Positions 25,469 to 32,948 are shown, counted from the stretch's first letter. The stretch: DNA of 47,673 nucleotides from Pseudomonadota bacterium (GCA_963204715.1 CAUJHK010000038.1:1-47673), one strand, 5' to 3'. Program-made: numbers and translations. Notes: a model not told the origin generated them from the letters alone.

Positions 25469-26308
25469 ATGAAAATCCTTATTATTGACCGTGACACTAT
25501 GTTCTCCAGTCTGCTGGCCGCCAAAATCAAGGCCGCAGGGCATGACGTATTCGAAACCGCCATCAAGAATGACGGGATAGAGCAGATTAATACCCAAAAG
25601 ATTGACGCGGTGTATTTTGACCCCGCACCCTTGTCAGACCCCAAATCCATCATCTTGCAGGTGCGCCGCATGGTGCCCAATTTTGTCTATCTGGTTTTGA
25701 TGGGCGCGGATGTGGATCGCGCCAGCGTTATTAAAAGCAGTTGCCATGATGGCCTTTCCAAACCGCTGGACCCGCAAGCGCTGGCCAAAACTCTGGACAA
25801 TGCGCAAAGGCTTGGCGCCCTCGTCAAAAAGCTGGCGGATGATAAAATTGACTTTCCCAGTGCAGGCGGCGTGATTTCAAAATCAGCCTTCAACCAGCTT
25901 TTCTTGTCCTCCATGGACAGGATTTCGCGCTATGGCGAAAACTCGCAAGCCATTTTTATCTCTATTGCCAATTATGATGACATTAAAATAGACAGCGGAA
26001 AATATGCGGCAGACTTCGCGGCATCAAAACTTGCACAAACGCTTTCAAAGGTGCGCCGCCAGTCAGACATTCTGGCGCAGACAGGCGTGAATGAATATGC
26101 GCTGCTTATATTAAGCCCGCAGCAACCGCATGAGGCCGTGGAAGCAGCGCGCCGTTTTGCTTCCATCTTGCAAGAGGATTCTGGTATGGCCGATGGCGGG
26201 GTGGCAAATCTGCAGCTAAAGGTCAGTCTTGTCAGCCTGCCATCAGGCTCTGAAGACTTCCAAAATATCTCCCACCTCAAAGGCCCGCTTGCGCAATCGG
26301 CCGTTTAA
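25469..26308 (+). CDS. Receiver-like protein with a degenerate GGDEF-type domain
   Basis: About 279 residues. An N-terminal CheY-like fold begins MKILIIDRDTMFSSLL and has the candidate phospho-acceptor in AVYFDPAPL and a Lys-Pro in GLSKPLD. The C-terminal part from about residue 130 is laid out like a nucleotidyl cyclase (SKSAFNQLFLSSMDRISRYGENSQAIFISIANYDD, then LSKVRRQSDILAQTGVNEYALLIL). At the place of GGDEF it reads TGVNEYA, so enzymatic activity is unlikely. It might act as an effector or partner for c-di-GMP enzymes. Start chosen by family N-terminus; GGA is nine bases upstream. Confidence 0.75.
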   Translation: MKILIIDRDTMFSSLLAAKIKAAGHDVFETAIKNDGIEQINTQKIDAVYFDPAPLSDPKSIILQVRRMVPNFVYLVLMGADVDRASVIKSSCHDGLSKPLDPQALAKTLDNAQRLGALVKKLADDKIDFPSAGGVISKSAFNQLFLSSMDRISRYGENSQAIFISIANYDDIKIDSGKYAADFAASKLAQTLSKVRRQSDILAQTGVNEYALLILSPQQPHEAVEAARRFASILQEDSGMADGGVANLQLKVSLVSLPSGSEDFQNISHLKGPLAQSAV

Positions 26309-26310
26309 AA

Positions 26311-26339
26311 TAAACCCGCCATATTTGATAACGGGTTTA
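26311..26339. terminator. Bidirectional terminator
   Basis: TAAACCCG and CGGGTTTA form an 8-bp stem around a 13-base loop between convergent genes. The minus-strand side carries the better T-run (TTTATTTT). Confidence 0.7.
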
Positions 26340-26342
26340 AAG

Positions 26343-26543
26343 CTAGACTGTTTTCTTGTTGTCATTGGTGGCTTCATCATGCGCCATTTCACAAAGGATG
26401 ATGGCGACTTCCAAATCCTTGAACGGCACAGAGTCCATCAAAGGGTATAAATATTGCGTGCGCGGTTTCATTCTTTTAATATCACCCAGTTTTTTGATAA
26501 GACAGCGATATCGCATCAAATAGGTCTTGTCTGGTTTTCCCAT
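26343..26543 (-). CDS. Small unknown protein, 66 residues
   Basis: Basic N-terminal half (TYLMRYRCLIKKLGDIKRMKPR), then a more acidic tail (VPFKDLEVAIILCEMAHDEA). Not recognised. Its ATG overlaps the stop of the upstream small gene as TAATG, so the two are translationally coupled. This coupling, and a terminator directly after it, are the main support that it is real. Confidence 0.55.
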   Translation of the reverse strand: MGKPDKTYLMRYRCLIKKLGDIKRMKPRTQYLYPLMDSVPFKDLEVAIILCEMAHDEATNDNKKTV

Positions 26544-26770
26544 TATGCCGCCCTCCGTACCAAACCCAGTTGTGCGCGATAGGCTTCATCCATCGCCTTG
26601 GCGCGGTTTTCGATCTTTTTATACGCTCGTAGCGCGTTGCGCGCCTTTGCCTTTTCCTCATAGGCCTGGTTGTAAAGCTGTTTTACATCAAAGAACGATA
26701 TGTCCCTTTTAGAGGCCTTCACCCGCAAAACCCTTTGAATCCCTTGTTTTAGTCCCCACATTTTAACCAT
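26543..26770 (-). CDS. Small basic unknown protein, 75 residues
   Basis: Very basic, helical protein (KASKRDISFFDVKQLYNQAYEEKAKARNALRAYKKIENRAKAMDEAYRAQ), possibly nucleic-acid binding or a coiled coil. Not recognised. AAGGAG lies six bases before the ATG, an excellent ribosome site. It is divergent from the XRE regulator and coupled to the next small gene. Confidence 0.6.
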   Translation of the reverse strand: MVKMWGLKQGIQRVLRVKASKRDISFFDVKQLYNQAYEEKAKARNALRAYKKIENRAKAMDEAYRAQLGLVRRAA

Positions 26771-26830
26771 TGAATGCTCCTTCTTTTATTACGCAGTTGT
26801 TTACACCGTGCTAGTTATAGCAATCAAAAG

Positions 26831-26891
26831 TTAATTTAAGATTAAAAAAAATGATTTTAATTGTGTTTTAAATAAAAATCGTTTTAATAGA
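26831..26891. promoter_or_regulatory. AT-rich intergenic control region between the small gene pair and the XRE gene
   Basis: Holds two TTAA-N7-TTAA patterns (26831-26845 and 26857-26871) and related units ATGATTTTAAT (from 26851) and ATCGTTTTAAT (from 26878); a third, ATGATTTC, overlaps the XRE start codon at 26910. A weak promoter TTGTGT (26861-26866) N16 TTTAAT (26883-26888) fits the XRE gene. The near-repeats could be operators of the XRE protein itself. Confidence 0.4.
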
Positions 26892-26909
26892 CGATATAAA
26901 GGGTTAAAA

Positions 26910-27548
26910 ATGATTTCAGGTGAACAAATTAGAGCGGCAAGGGCTTATATGGGTTGGTCACAAACAGAGCTTGGTGAGAGAGCCAATTGCTCTTTATCTA
27001 CCATTGCCAAGATTGAAAGGCTTGAGGGGGACGTTGGGTCAGACATCCTTGAAAAGATTAAATACGCTTTTGAAAAAGAAGGAATGTTTTTCACCGATGA
27101 TGGCCTGATTAAAAGAAGTGCCTCTATGTATGAGATTGAAGGTGATGGTTGGTGGCTTCGTGTGTTGGATGATGTCTATAAAACCATGATTGATAAAAAA
27201 GGCGCGGAGATACTTTTGTTTTGTGCGGACGATAGAGAGTCTCCAGCAGAGGTTAATAAGGTTTGGTCAAAAATACGGAACGCTGGCATAGGCATGCGTC
27301 AATTGGTTCGTGAAAGTAACACATACCTAATGGGGCCAACAAAAGAGTATCGTTGGATACCAAAGGAATACTTTGAAAATTATGTGACCATGGTTTACGG
27401 CGACAAGGTTTGTTTTTGTGCCGAAAATAATACCAAAGCCGTGATATTTAGGGATCGTCGACAAGCAAACACAATGCGAAACCTATTCAACCTTCTTTGG
27501 AACAAATTGGAAGAGCCAAGTGAAAGTACTGCACCAGATCGCTTCTGA
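26910..27548 (+). CDS. XRE/Cro-CI family regulator
   Basis: A 212-residue protein. A helix-turn-helix covers about residues 5-60: EQIRAARAYMGWSQTELGERANCSLSTIAKIERLEG. The C-terminal part (about 75-200) looks like the sensor domain of a set of alphaproteobacterial XRE regulators: VLDDVYKTMIDKKGAEILLFCADDRES, IRNAGIGMRQLVRESNTYLMGPTKEYRWIPKEYFEN, VMVYGDKV-type strand. It may sense a ligand, unknown. AAAGGG is six bases before the ATG. Its last 29 bases overlap the CDPS gene, so it is the likely partner regulator. AT-rich compared with flanking housekeeping genes. Confidence 0.88.
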   Translation: MISGEQIRAARAYMGWSQTELGERANCSLSTIAKIERLEGDVGSDILEKIKYAFEKEGMFFTDDGLIKRSASMYEIEGDGWWLRVLDDVYKTMIDKKGAEILLFCADDRESPAEVNKVWSKIRNAGIGMRQLVRESNTYLMGPTKEYRWIPKEYFENYVTMVYGDKVCFCAENNTKAVIFRDRRQANTMRNLFNLLWNKLEEPSESTAPDRF

Positions 27549-28149
27549 TTACCGTGTGACGGTAAATGGAAAATATGGCTCTCGCCCTTCTGATAAGGCG
27601 CGGATACAAATTAGTATTGGCAATCCAAAATATGAAAGCGCGAAAATGCTTACCCTAACTCGGTGGTGCGCCTCTCGGTTTAAAGAAACTGAAATCATTG
27701 TGAGTGATACGTTACAAAGGCATAATCTTACAAATACGGATATGTCTAACGCTTGGAATATAACCCGTGAAGAAGGTGAAAAGTGGTTGCGACGTAATGC
27801 AGTGGCATTAGAGGGCTTTACAATCACCCGTTGGGATTCACTTTTGCATCATCATAACTATGCCATCTCTTTGGACGTTATTGAAGAAAATCTAAAGAGT
27901 GACAAAGCCAATAAAAGCTTTATGGACATGGCACAAGAATTTTCAATACGTCGTAAGGTTCCCATAGAAAATTGCAGGGCCTTTTTAAAAGAAGAGTTGG
28001 CTATCTTTTATTTTATGATGCAAGAACCCGCCGTGGATATTTATGCAGGATCTTGGATTTCAAATATCTTTGAAACCCTCTCACTTCCTGTTTTTAAAGA
28101 TTTACATTGTTTAGAGGTAGATTTTGAAAAACTAAAGCAGAATCGTTAG
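27520..28149 (+). CDS. tRNA-dependent cyclodipeptide synthase (CDPS)
   Basis: A 209-residue protein that I read as a CDPS: it would take two aminoacyl-tRNAs and release a cyclic dipeptide. Supporting motifs, in order: ISIGNPKYES with the nucleophilic serine, LTRWCASRFKETEIIVSDTLQRHNL, REEGEKWLRRN, TITRWDSLLHH, and FLKEELAIFYFMMQ with DIYAGSW. The family usually has Tyr-x-x-x-Glu (AlbC Tyr178/Glu182); here the position reads Phe-x-x-x-Glu. The conserved Tyr202 appears kept, while the following Pro is Ala. The start is GTG at 27520, inside the XRE gene. No oxidase, methyltransferase or P450 follows, so the diketopiperazine may be the final product. Identification is by eye. Confidence 0.78.
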   Translation: MKVLHQIASDYRVTVNGKYGSRPSDKARIQISIGNPKYESAKMLTLTRWCASRFKETEIIVSDTLQRHNLTNTDMSNAWNITREEGEKWLRRNAVALEGFTITRWDSLLHHHNYAISLDVIEENLKSDKANKSFMDMAQEFSIRRKVPIENCRAFLKEELAIFYFMMQEPAVDIYAGSWISNIFETLSLPVFKDLHCLEVDFEKLKQNR

Positions 28150-28352
28150 ATAAAAAATACCAGATTTTAGGGTTGAACATCTCGCCCGCAAAATCGCCTA
28201 ACACTCCTCATAAATTTCATCCACAAAAATGAATCTTAATCAAACCAAGGGTTTGAAGGGGATGGGGGTTTTCGCCTCTGTTCAGGGCAGGTTTTTTTGT
28301 TTTAGATGGATTATCACATTTGAAAATAAAAAATCTTTTAGGACTTTCGCTT

Positions 28353-28763
28353 ATGGCCAAACCTTCGTCCACTCGTTTTTGCCGCAACAATATCTGTGTA
28401 ACACTGGCCTTTGGGTTTGTGTTTTTCTCGCTGTTTGCGGGGGTGTTTTTTTGCATGCTTAAAAACCCGCGCGCGCTGGCGCAAGACTATGCAAAGCTTG
28501 CAACCATAGCCTTGTCTTACGGTGATGTGGTGGGCGCAAAAGCGGCGGCAGAACAATCCTTAAAACAAAACCCGACCTCCAGACAAAGCTGGGAGGTTAT
28601 GGCGAAAATCCTCCTTGAGAGTGGGGATTCGCGCGGCGCGCAAAAAGCAGCGCGCATCGCAAACGCGCTTGGCCATCCTGCGGGCGGGCAAAACCTTCTT
28701 TACGCCATGCCGGCAGAGTTGCGGCTTAGCTTTTTGGCCATGAGCGATAAGGACATCCGCTAA
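28353..28763 (+). CDS. Small membrane protein with a TPR-like tail
   Basis: About 136 residues. One hydrophobic segment (ICVTLAFGFVFFSLFAGVFFCML) anchors the protein, followed by a helical periplasmic or cytosolic part that looks like a single TPR pair: KLATIALSYGDVVGAKAAAEQSLKQNPTSRQSWEVMAKILLESGDSRGAQKAARIA. AGGA nine bases ahead supports the ATG at 28353. Its TAA overlaps the next ATG (TAATG). Not recognised. Confidence 0.65.
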   Translation: MAKPSSTRFCRNNICVTLAFGFVFFSLFAGVFFCMLKNPRALAQDYAKLATIALSYGDVVGAKAAAEQSLKQNPTSRQSWEVMAKILLESGDSRGAQKAARIANALGHPAGGQNLLYAMPAELRLSFLAMSDKDIR

Positions 28764-29740
28764 TGGTGGCTCCTTACGGCTATGCCTTCACATTTGTGAT
28801 GGGCGTGTTCTCTGTTTTGCTTTTGGGGTGGGATGGCTTTCAGTCTTATTCGTCTGGCTGGGTGTTTGGTTTTCTGGCGGTTATCTGGTCATTGCTGATG
28901 ATGATGCGGCTGATGTCGCTGGCCACGCCAGCGCGGGAGGATAAAACACCATCAAGCACCCTTGCTCAAAAAATTCTCAATTCTTTTTATGAACGGCAAG
29001 AAGAACGCCACCATTATGTTTTGATGAAGTCTATGGGCGGTTCGTTCGTGTTGTTTTTTGCAGGCTTGCTGTGCTTTTTGGGCTGGCAGATATTTTGCGC
29101 GCTCGCCCCCTCCCAAAAGTCTTTTATGGATGGGTTTATGCAGTCCATTTCCGCCTTTCAAGATGGCACATCCTCTAATTTCCGTGCGGTCTATGACTGG
29201 GGGCAAATGTTTATGCTGGCGCTCTCGCTGTCCATGATGGCGTTTGTTTTGCGCACCCATGCGCCCAGCCGCGCGCCCACGCGCTCGATGATGATTGTGG
29301 TGGCCTCTTACGCGGTGGCGGGGCTAATTACGTTTTTGGGTCTTTCGGTGGAGCATGCCGCCAGTTTTTCCCAAAGCGTTTCAAACCCCGATGTAGCAGG
29401 CAGCGGGGCGGGGACGGGCCTGTGGCTGGCGGGTGCTTTATATGGGGATGGCGCGCCCACCATGTTTGAATTGCTGCTCATTGAAACAGGCATCGGCGGG
29501 GTGGCTATGGTGGCCTTTATGATGTTTGTCCCCTTGGGGGCTATCACGCTGGGTGCCCCTTCCAAAAGGGTGGATTCGCTTGTTCTTTCTTGCGCCATGA
29601 TCATTGGCATCTGTTTGATTATCAGTGTCTTTTTGCCCATGTCGCCAGCGCTTGGGGCTTATATGCTGCTCTGTCTGATGGGGCTGTTTTTGGCATGGGG
29701 CGCGGCTGAAATAGGGGTTTACACCCCGCAGCGCGCCTAG
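28763..29740 (+). CDS. Multi-pass membrane protein of unknown function
   Basis: A 325-residue protein with about seven hydrophobic segments (near residues 5-25, 35-50, 90-115, 145-165, 180-200, 230-260, 270-315) and a cytoplasmic loop with basic residues after the second. No enzymatic motif was recognised. Its start overlaps the previous stop by one base, so the two genes are coupled and probably work together. Confidence 0.7.
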   Translation: MVAPYGYAFTFVMGVFSVLLLGWDGFQSYSSGWVFGFLAVIWSLLMMMRLMSLATPAREDKTPSSTLAQKILNSFYERQEERHHYVLMKSMGGSFVLFFAGLLCFLGWQIFCALAPSQKSFMDGFMQSISAFQDGTSSNFRAVYDWGQMFMLALSLSMMAFVLRTHAPSRAPTRSMMIVVASYAVAGLITFLGLSVEHAASFSQSVSNPDVAGSGAGTGLWLAGALYGDGAPTMFELLLIETGIGGVAMVAFMMFVPLGAITLGAPSKRVDSLVLSCAMIIGICLIISVFLPMSPALGAYMLLCLMGLFLAWGAAEIGVYTPQRA

Positions 29741-29743
29741 TGG

Positions 29744-29772
29744 TTGACAAGCTTCAAAAAATAGAATATATT
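29744..29772 (+). promoter_or_regulatory. Consensus-quality sigma-70 promoter
   Basis: TTGACA at 29744-29749 and TATATT at 29767-29772 with a 17-base spacer, the best match I noticed in the window. It starts three bases after the stop of the membrane protein gene. Predicted transcription start near 29779-29781. Confidence 0.75.
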
Positions 29773-29778
29773 CCTAAA

Positions 29779-29849
29779 TAGAAAAGGCCGAATTGCGCCT
29801 TCTTTCTTTTGTTTCACCCCGCTGATGCCCTCATCATGCGGGTTTTTTT
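29779..29849 (+). ncRNA. Candidate small RNA or attenuated leader
   Basis: The predicted transcript holds a small hairpin (AAGGC/GCCTT, 29784-29801), a pyrimidine-rich stretch, and a terminator hairpin. It would be about 70 bases. The next gene starts 26 bases past the terminator, so an attenuator for that gene is equally possible. Confidence 0.4.
29818..29849 (+). terminator. Rho-independent terminator
   Basis: CCCGCTGATG pairs with CATCATGCGGG (one bulged T) around a four-base loop, followed by seven T residues. Confidence 0.85.
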
Positions 29850-29875
29850 ATTTTTACATCAAAGGAGTTTTTGAT

Positions 29876-30220
29876 ATGCCCACCCTTCTTCCCACCGATG
29901 CCGACAACAACCCCATCCCCGCCTTGCGCCTAAAATCAGGCGCGGCGCACAGCATTGCGGCAACCACCACCTCCGCCCGCAACACAACCGCCTTTAATGC
30001 GGCGACAAAAGTGGTCAGCTTGTATGCCACCGCGCCCGTCTATGTGCGTTTTGGAGATTCCACTGTTACGGCGGCCGCGACAGACCATTACTTCCCCGAA
30101 GGCTTTTATTATGATTTTGCCATTTCCAGCGGCAGCAATAACAAAGGCGCACGCGCAAGCCATGTGGCCGTGATGGCGGTAACGGGGACAGCCAGCGTTT
30201 ATATCTCGGAAAAAGAGTAA
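29876..30220 (+). CDS. Phage-structural-like small protein
   Basis: A 114-residue protein with no signal peptide: LPTDADNNPIPALRLKSG, then TKVVSLYATAPVYVRFGDSTVTAAATDHYFPEGFYYDFAI and a closing VAVMAVTGTASVYISEKE. The all-beta, Ala/Thr-rich make-up and the D-H-Y-F-P-x-G-x-Y-Y-D-F pattern recall small virion-associated proteins of alphaproteobacterial phages. I cannot name a family. AAGGAG eight bases ahead gives a firm start. No other phage gene is nearby. Confidence 0.65.
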   Translation: MPTLLPTDADNNPIPALRLKSGAAHSIAATTTSARNTTAFNAATKVVSLYATAPVYVRFGDSTVTAAATDHYFPEGFYYDFAISSGSNNKGARASHVAVMAVTGTASVYISEKE

Positions 30221-30224
30221 AGTG

Positions 30225-30818
30225 TTACAGGCGCGCGCGGGATTTCATGGCGGTGGAGATTGTTCCATCATCTAAAAATTCCAGCGCGCCTCCTACGGGC
30301 ACGCCATGCGCAAGACGGGTGATGTGAAGGTTTAACCCTTCCATATGGTCCATTAAATAATGCGCGGTGGACTGCCCATCCACAGTCGCGCTCAGCGCCA
30401 GAATAACCTCATGGACAACGCCTTCCCGAAGGCGTGTTATCAAAGGCTCTATCGAAAGCTCTTCAGGGCCAACGCCATCCAGCGCGGATAAAACACCGCC
30501 CAGCACATGATACTGTCCTTTGAAAGACCCTGTGCGCTCCACCGCCCACAGGTCAGCAACACTCGCCACCACGCAAAGTGTCTTTTTGTCGCGGCTCACA
30601 TCGCGGCACACACGGCAAGGGTTGTGGGAATCAAGGCTGCCGCACACATCGCAGGTGGTGATAGATTTGGAAGCCTCATCCAGCGCGTTTAAAAGGCTTT
30701 GCAGTTTTTGCCCCTTCGCGCTCAGCAGGTGCAAAGCAATGCGTCGCGCTGAACGGCTGCCAAGGCCAGGCAAGGCGGCCAGCTGTTTGACCAGAATATC
30801 CAATGGGCCATCAAACAT
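30225..30818 (-). CDS. recR: Recombination protein RecR
   Basis: A 197-residue protein acting with RecF and RecO in gap repair. It has the N-terminal helix-hairpin-helix LAALPGLGSRSARRIALHLL, a four-cysteine zinc finger (CDVCGSLDSHNPCRVC) and a Toprim domain beginning LCVVASVADLWAVERTGSFKGQYHVLGG. It ends five bases from the convergent phage-like gene and starts 14 bases after lolA. Confidence 0.97.
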   Translation of the reverse strand: MFDGPLDILVKQLAALPGLGSRSARRIALHLLSAKGQKLQSLLNALDEASKSITTCDVCGSLDSHNPCRVCRDVSRDKKTLCVVASVADLWAVERTGSFKGQYHVLGGVLSALDGVGPEELSIEPLITRLREGVVHEVILALSATVDGQSTAHYLMDHMEGLNLHITRLAHGVPVGGALEFLDDGTISTAMKSRARL

Positions 30819-30832
30819 TGTACGCTACCATT

Positions 30833-31438
30833 TTAGTTGTTAAACGCTTTGCGGCCCTTGGGGTTGATATAGGCAAACAATCCGTCTTTTTTAAATTTCA
30901 CATCTGTTTGCAGGTTTTTCAAAACCACTTCGGTCACTTCGTTTTGCGCATCCACCACGCGCCACTTTGCAAGGGCGTAAGGGGCTTCGTTGAAAAACAG
31001 CTCCACATAGCCCGCGCCAGGTTCGTCTTTTTGCGCAACGCTCATGACAATCTGCCCGTCTTTTTTATAAAGCTTTGTGACTTGTAAATCTTTCGTCAGG
31101 CTTAAATCTTCCCGCAGCAAAAAATCAGCCAGCGTCTGGCCAATGGGCGCGTTGGACTGCTCCCCCAGCTGGGAATCATAGAAATAAACAAACACACCGT
31201 CCGCCACGATAAAATCTTTGGACTCGTTATAGTCAAAGCGCATCTTCCCCGGGCGGTCGAGGTAGAACTGGCCAGAAAGGCGAGAGCCAAGCGATGAGCT
31301 TTGCGTAAAATCCGCCTGCGCGGTGTGCAGGCCGTTTAAATATTTTTGCGCGCGGATAACCTCAGGGTCACGCACCTGCGCATAGGCTTGGGGGGACAAA
31401 AGGATAAACGCCGCAAGGGCCATAAGGATGTATTTCAT
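30833..31438 (-). CDS. lolA: Outer-membrane lipoprotein carrier protein LolA
   Basis: A 201-residue periplasmic carrier. The signal peptide YILMALAAFILLSPQAYA is cleaved near residue 20. The mature part shows LHTAQADFTQSSSLGSRLSGQFYLDRPGKMRFDYNE, then FIVADGVFVYFYDSQLGE and PIGQTLADFLL, typical of the LolA half-barrel. LolA passes lipoproteins from LolCDE to the outer membrane and fits near ftsK, a usual alphaproteobacterial context. Two unrelated genes intervene here. Confidence 0.9.
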   Translation of the reverse strand: MKYILMALAAFILLSPQAYAQVRDPEVIRAQKYLNGLHTAQADFTQSSSLGSRLSGQFYLDRPGKMRFDYNESKDFIVADGVFVYFYDSQLGEQSNAPIGQTLADFLLREDLSLTKDLQVTKLYKKDGQIVMSVAQKDEPGAGYVELFFNEAPYALAKWRVVDAQNEVTEVVLKNLQTDVKFKKDGLFAYINPKGRKAFNN

Positions 31439-31500
31439 ACCCTTATTGATAAAAGAGAATCACGCCCAAAGAAAGGCGAAAAGATGGTATAAAAATTGTT

Positions 31501-31803
31501 CTATTCAGGTTTGGCTATCAAGGCGCACAATATGGGCTTTAATTCGTCAAGAATGGGAAGCGCTTCTTTTTCCCCAAAAACATCATGGACGGTTTTTGTC
31601 AGGGTTGCGGGTGTAAGATATTTTGCGGTGCTTGAAACAATTCTGTTTGTGGCAATGTTAAGGTTTCCACCAATATCGGTGTCCACACCGCCTAATTCAT
31701 TGGCGCGTGCAAAGGCTTTGTCTGCAAACTCTGTACGAAGTTTTTGCTGCTCTGGCGGCAATTCGGAATATCTGGAAACGGTTTCAATTTTTGTCATAAG
31801 CAT
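31501..31803 (-). CDS. Hypothetical 100-residue protein
   Basis: Helical soluble protein (LPPEQQKLRTEFADKAFARANELGGVD, then TKTVHDVFGEKEALPILDELKPILCAL). Not recognised. ATGs at 31803 and 31797 are both possible; neither has a clear ribosome site. It lies 62 bases upstream of lolA on the same strand, and a terminator separates it from the kinase gene. Confidence 0.5.
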   Translation of the reverse strand: MLMTKIETVSRYSELPPEQQKLRTEFADKAFARANELGGVDTDIGGNLNIATNRIVSSTAKYLTPATLTKTVHDVFGEKEALPILDELKPILCALIAKPE

Positions 31804-31847
31804 CGATTATACAAAATATTATGACATTGCAAGAGAAAAAATTTATG

Positions 31848-31869
31848 AAAAAAAGTGGACTTAGTCCAC
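31848..31869 (-). terminator. Rho-independent terminator after the PfkB kinase gene
   Basis: On the minus strand GTGGAC TAA GTCCAC is followed by seven T residues. It would end the ftsK-kinase transcript. Confidence 0.8.
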
Positions 31870-31977
31870 CAACATTAACCTTTTGCGCAGGCTCTTTGCC
31901 CTTGGCCTGTGAGGCTTTTTCAAAAAACGCCAAACGAACTATTGAACACATAACAACGCATTGAAAACAAACACTAT

Positions 31978-32943
31978 TTAAAATCGTATGGAATGGCGGT
32001 TCACCAGTGGCGGCCTTGCTGTGTCGTGCATCAAAATCACGCGCGCGCAGTTGGAGGCAAATTCCATGGTTTCGGGGATAGGCTTGCCATCCAGCTTGCC
32101 CATAATGAAGCCAGCCATAAACTGGTCGCCCGCGCCCGTTGTGTTTTTGGGGTGTTCTACGGCTTCCACAGGCTGGTGGTGCACATAGTCTTTAAACACA
32201 TAGTACGCGCCCTCGCGGTTGTGGGTCAGCACGCTATCGCATTTTAGGGTTTTTAGTTTTTCTATCGTGTCGTCTATGCCCTTGGTGCCAAACAGATAGG
32301 GCAGGTTGAAATGGTTGCCAATCAAGGTGGTGATAATGCCCGCATCCACAAGGGCGTGGATTTTCTGGGCATAGTGCCGCCCGAAATCTTGGTCCATAAT
32401 TTTCATGATGTGCGGAATTTTATGCTCTTGCACACATTCGAACACGCATTTGGAAACCTCGCTGTTCTGGCCAAACCCATACATATAAATTTCACTGACA
32501 ATCATGCGGGCGGATTTTAAGGAGTCTGTGGTGATGTCCTGCGCGGTTAAATCCCAGCTCGCCCCATCCATATAGGCAAAGGACCGCTCACCATCTGGCG
32601 TGACCAGCACAGCGCACTGTGATGATTCCTTGCGCCCTGCGTTGACATCAGACTTTACGTCAAAATCATTGAAGGAGGATTGCCACAAAGCTTGGAAAGA
32701 ATCATCACCGATCTTGCCAAAAAATTCTGTCTGTAGCCCCATGGTGGCAAGTCCGCACAACACATTGGCGGAACATCCGCCTGGTATAGCATCAAAGCGC
32801 GGCAAGGCTGATCGCAGGCGTGCAAAGGATAAATCATCCATCTTGTGCGCGCGGCCTTTGATAACTTTATGATTGGCCAAAAACGCATCGCTGACATGGG
32901 CGACTAGGTCAATATTGGCAAGGCCTATTCCAACGACATCCAT
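31978..32943 (-). CDS. PfkB-family sugar or nucleoside kinase (adenosine kinase-like)
   Basis: A 321-residue ribokinase-fold enzyme. It shows the first signature in PGGCSANVLCGLATMGLQTEFFGKIGDD and the catalytic one in NTTGAGDQFMAGF, with the general-base aspartate. The N-terminus VVGIGLANIDLVAHVSDAFL fits the alphaproteobacterial group annotated as adenosine kinase. The substrate cannot be fixed by eye. It starts six bases after the ftsK stop, with AAGG eight bases before the ATG, so it is co-transcribed with ftsK. Confidence 0.9.
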   Translation of the reverse strand: MDVVGIGLANIDLVAHVSDAFLANHKVIKGRAHKMDDLSFARLRSALPRFDAIPGGCSANVLCGLATMGLQTEFFGKIGDDSFQALWQSSFNDFDVKSDVNAGRKESSQCAVLVTPDGERSFAYMDGASWDLTAQDITTDSLKSARMIVSEIYMYGFGQNSEVSKCVFECVQEHKIPHIMKIMDQDFGRHYAQKIHALVDAGIITTLIGNHFNLPYLFGTKGIDDTIEKLKTLKCDSVLTHNREGAYYVFKDYVHHQPVEAVEHPKNTTGAGDQFMAGFIMGKLDGKPIPETMEFASNCARVILMHDTARPPLVNRHSIRF

Positions 32944-32948
32944 CTACA

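Noticed and set aside
28233-28260. Inverted repeat TCAAACC/GGTTTGA as a terminator after the CDPS gene
   Set aside because: No T-run follows the stem, and the loop is only three bases; left unassigned.
31806-31945. Short minus-strand frame starting ATG TGT TCA downstream of the kinase
   Set aside because: It reads through the terminator hairpin and its T-run, and lacks a ribosome site.
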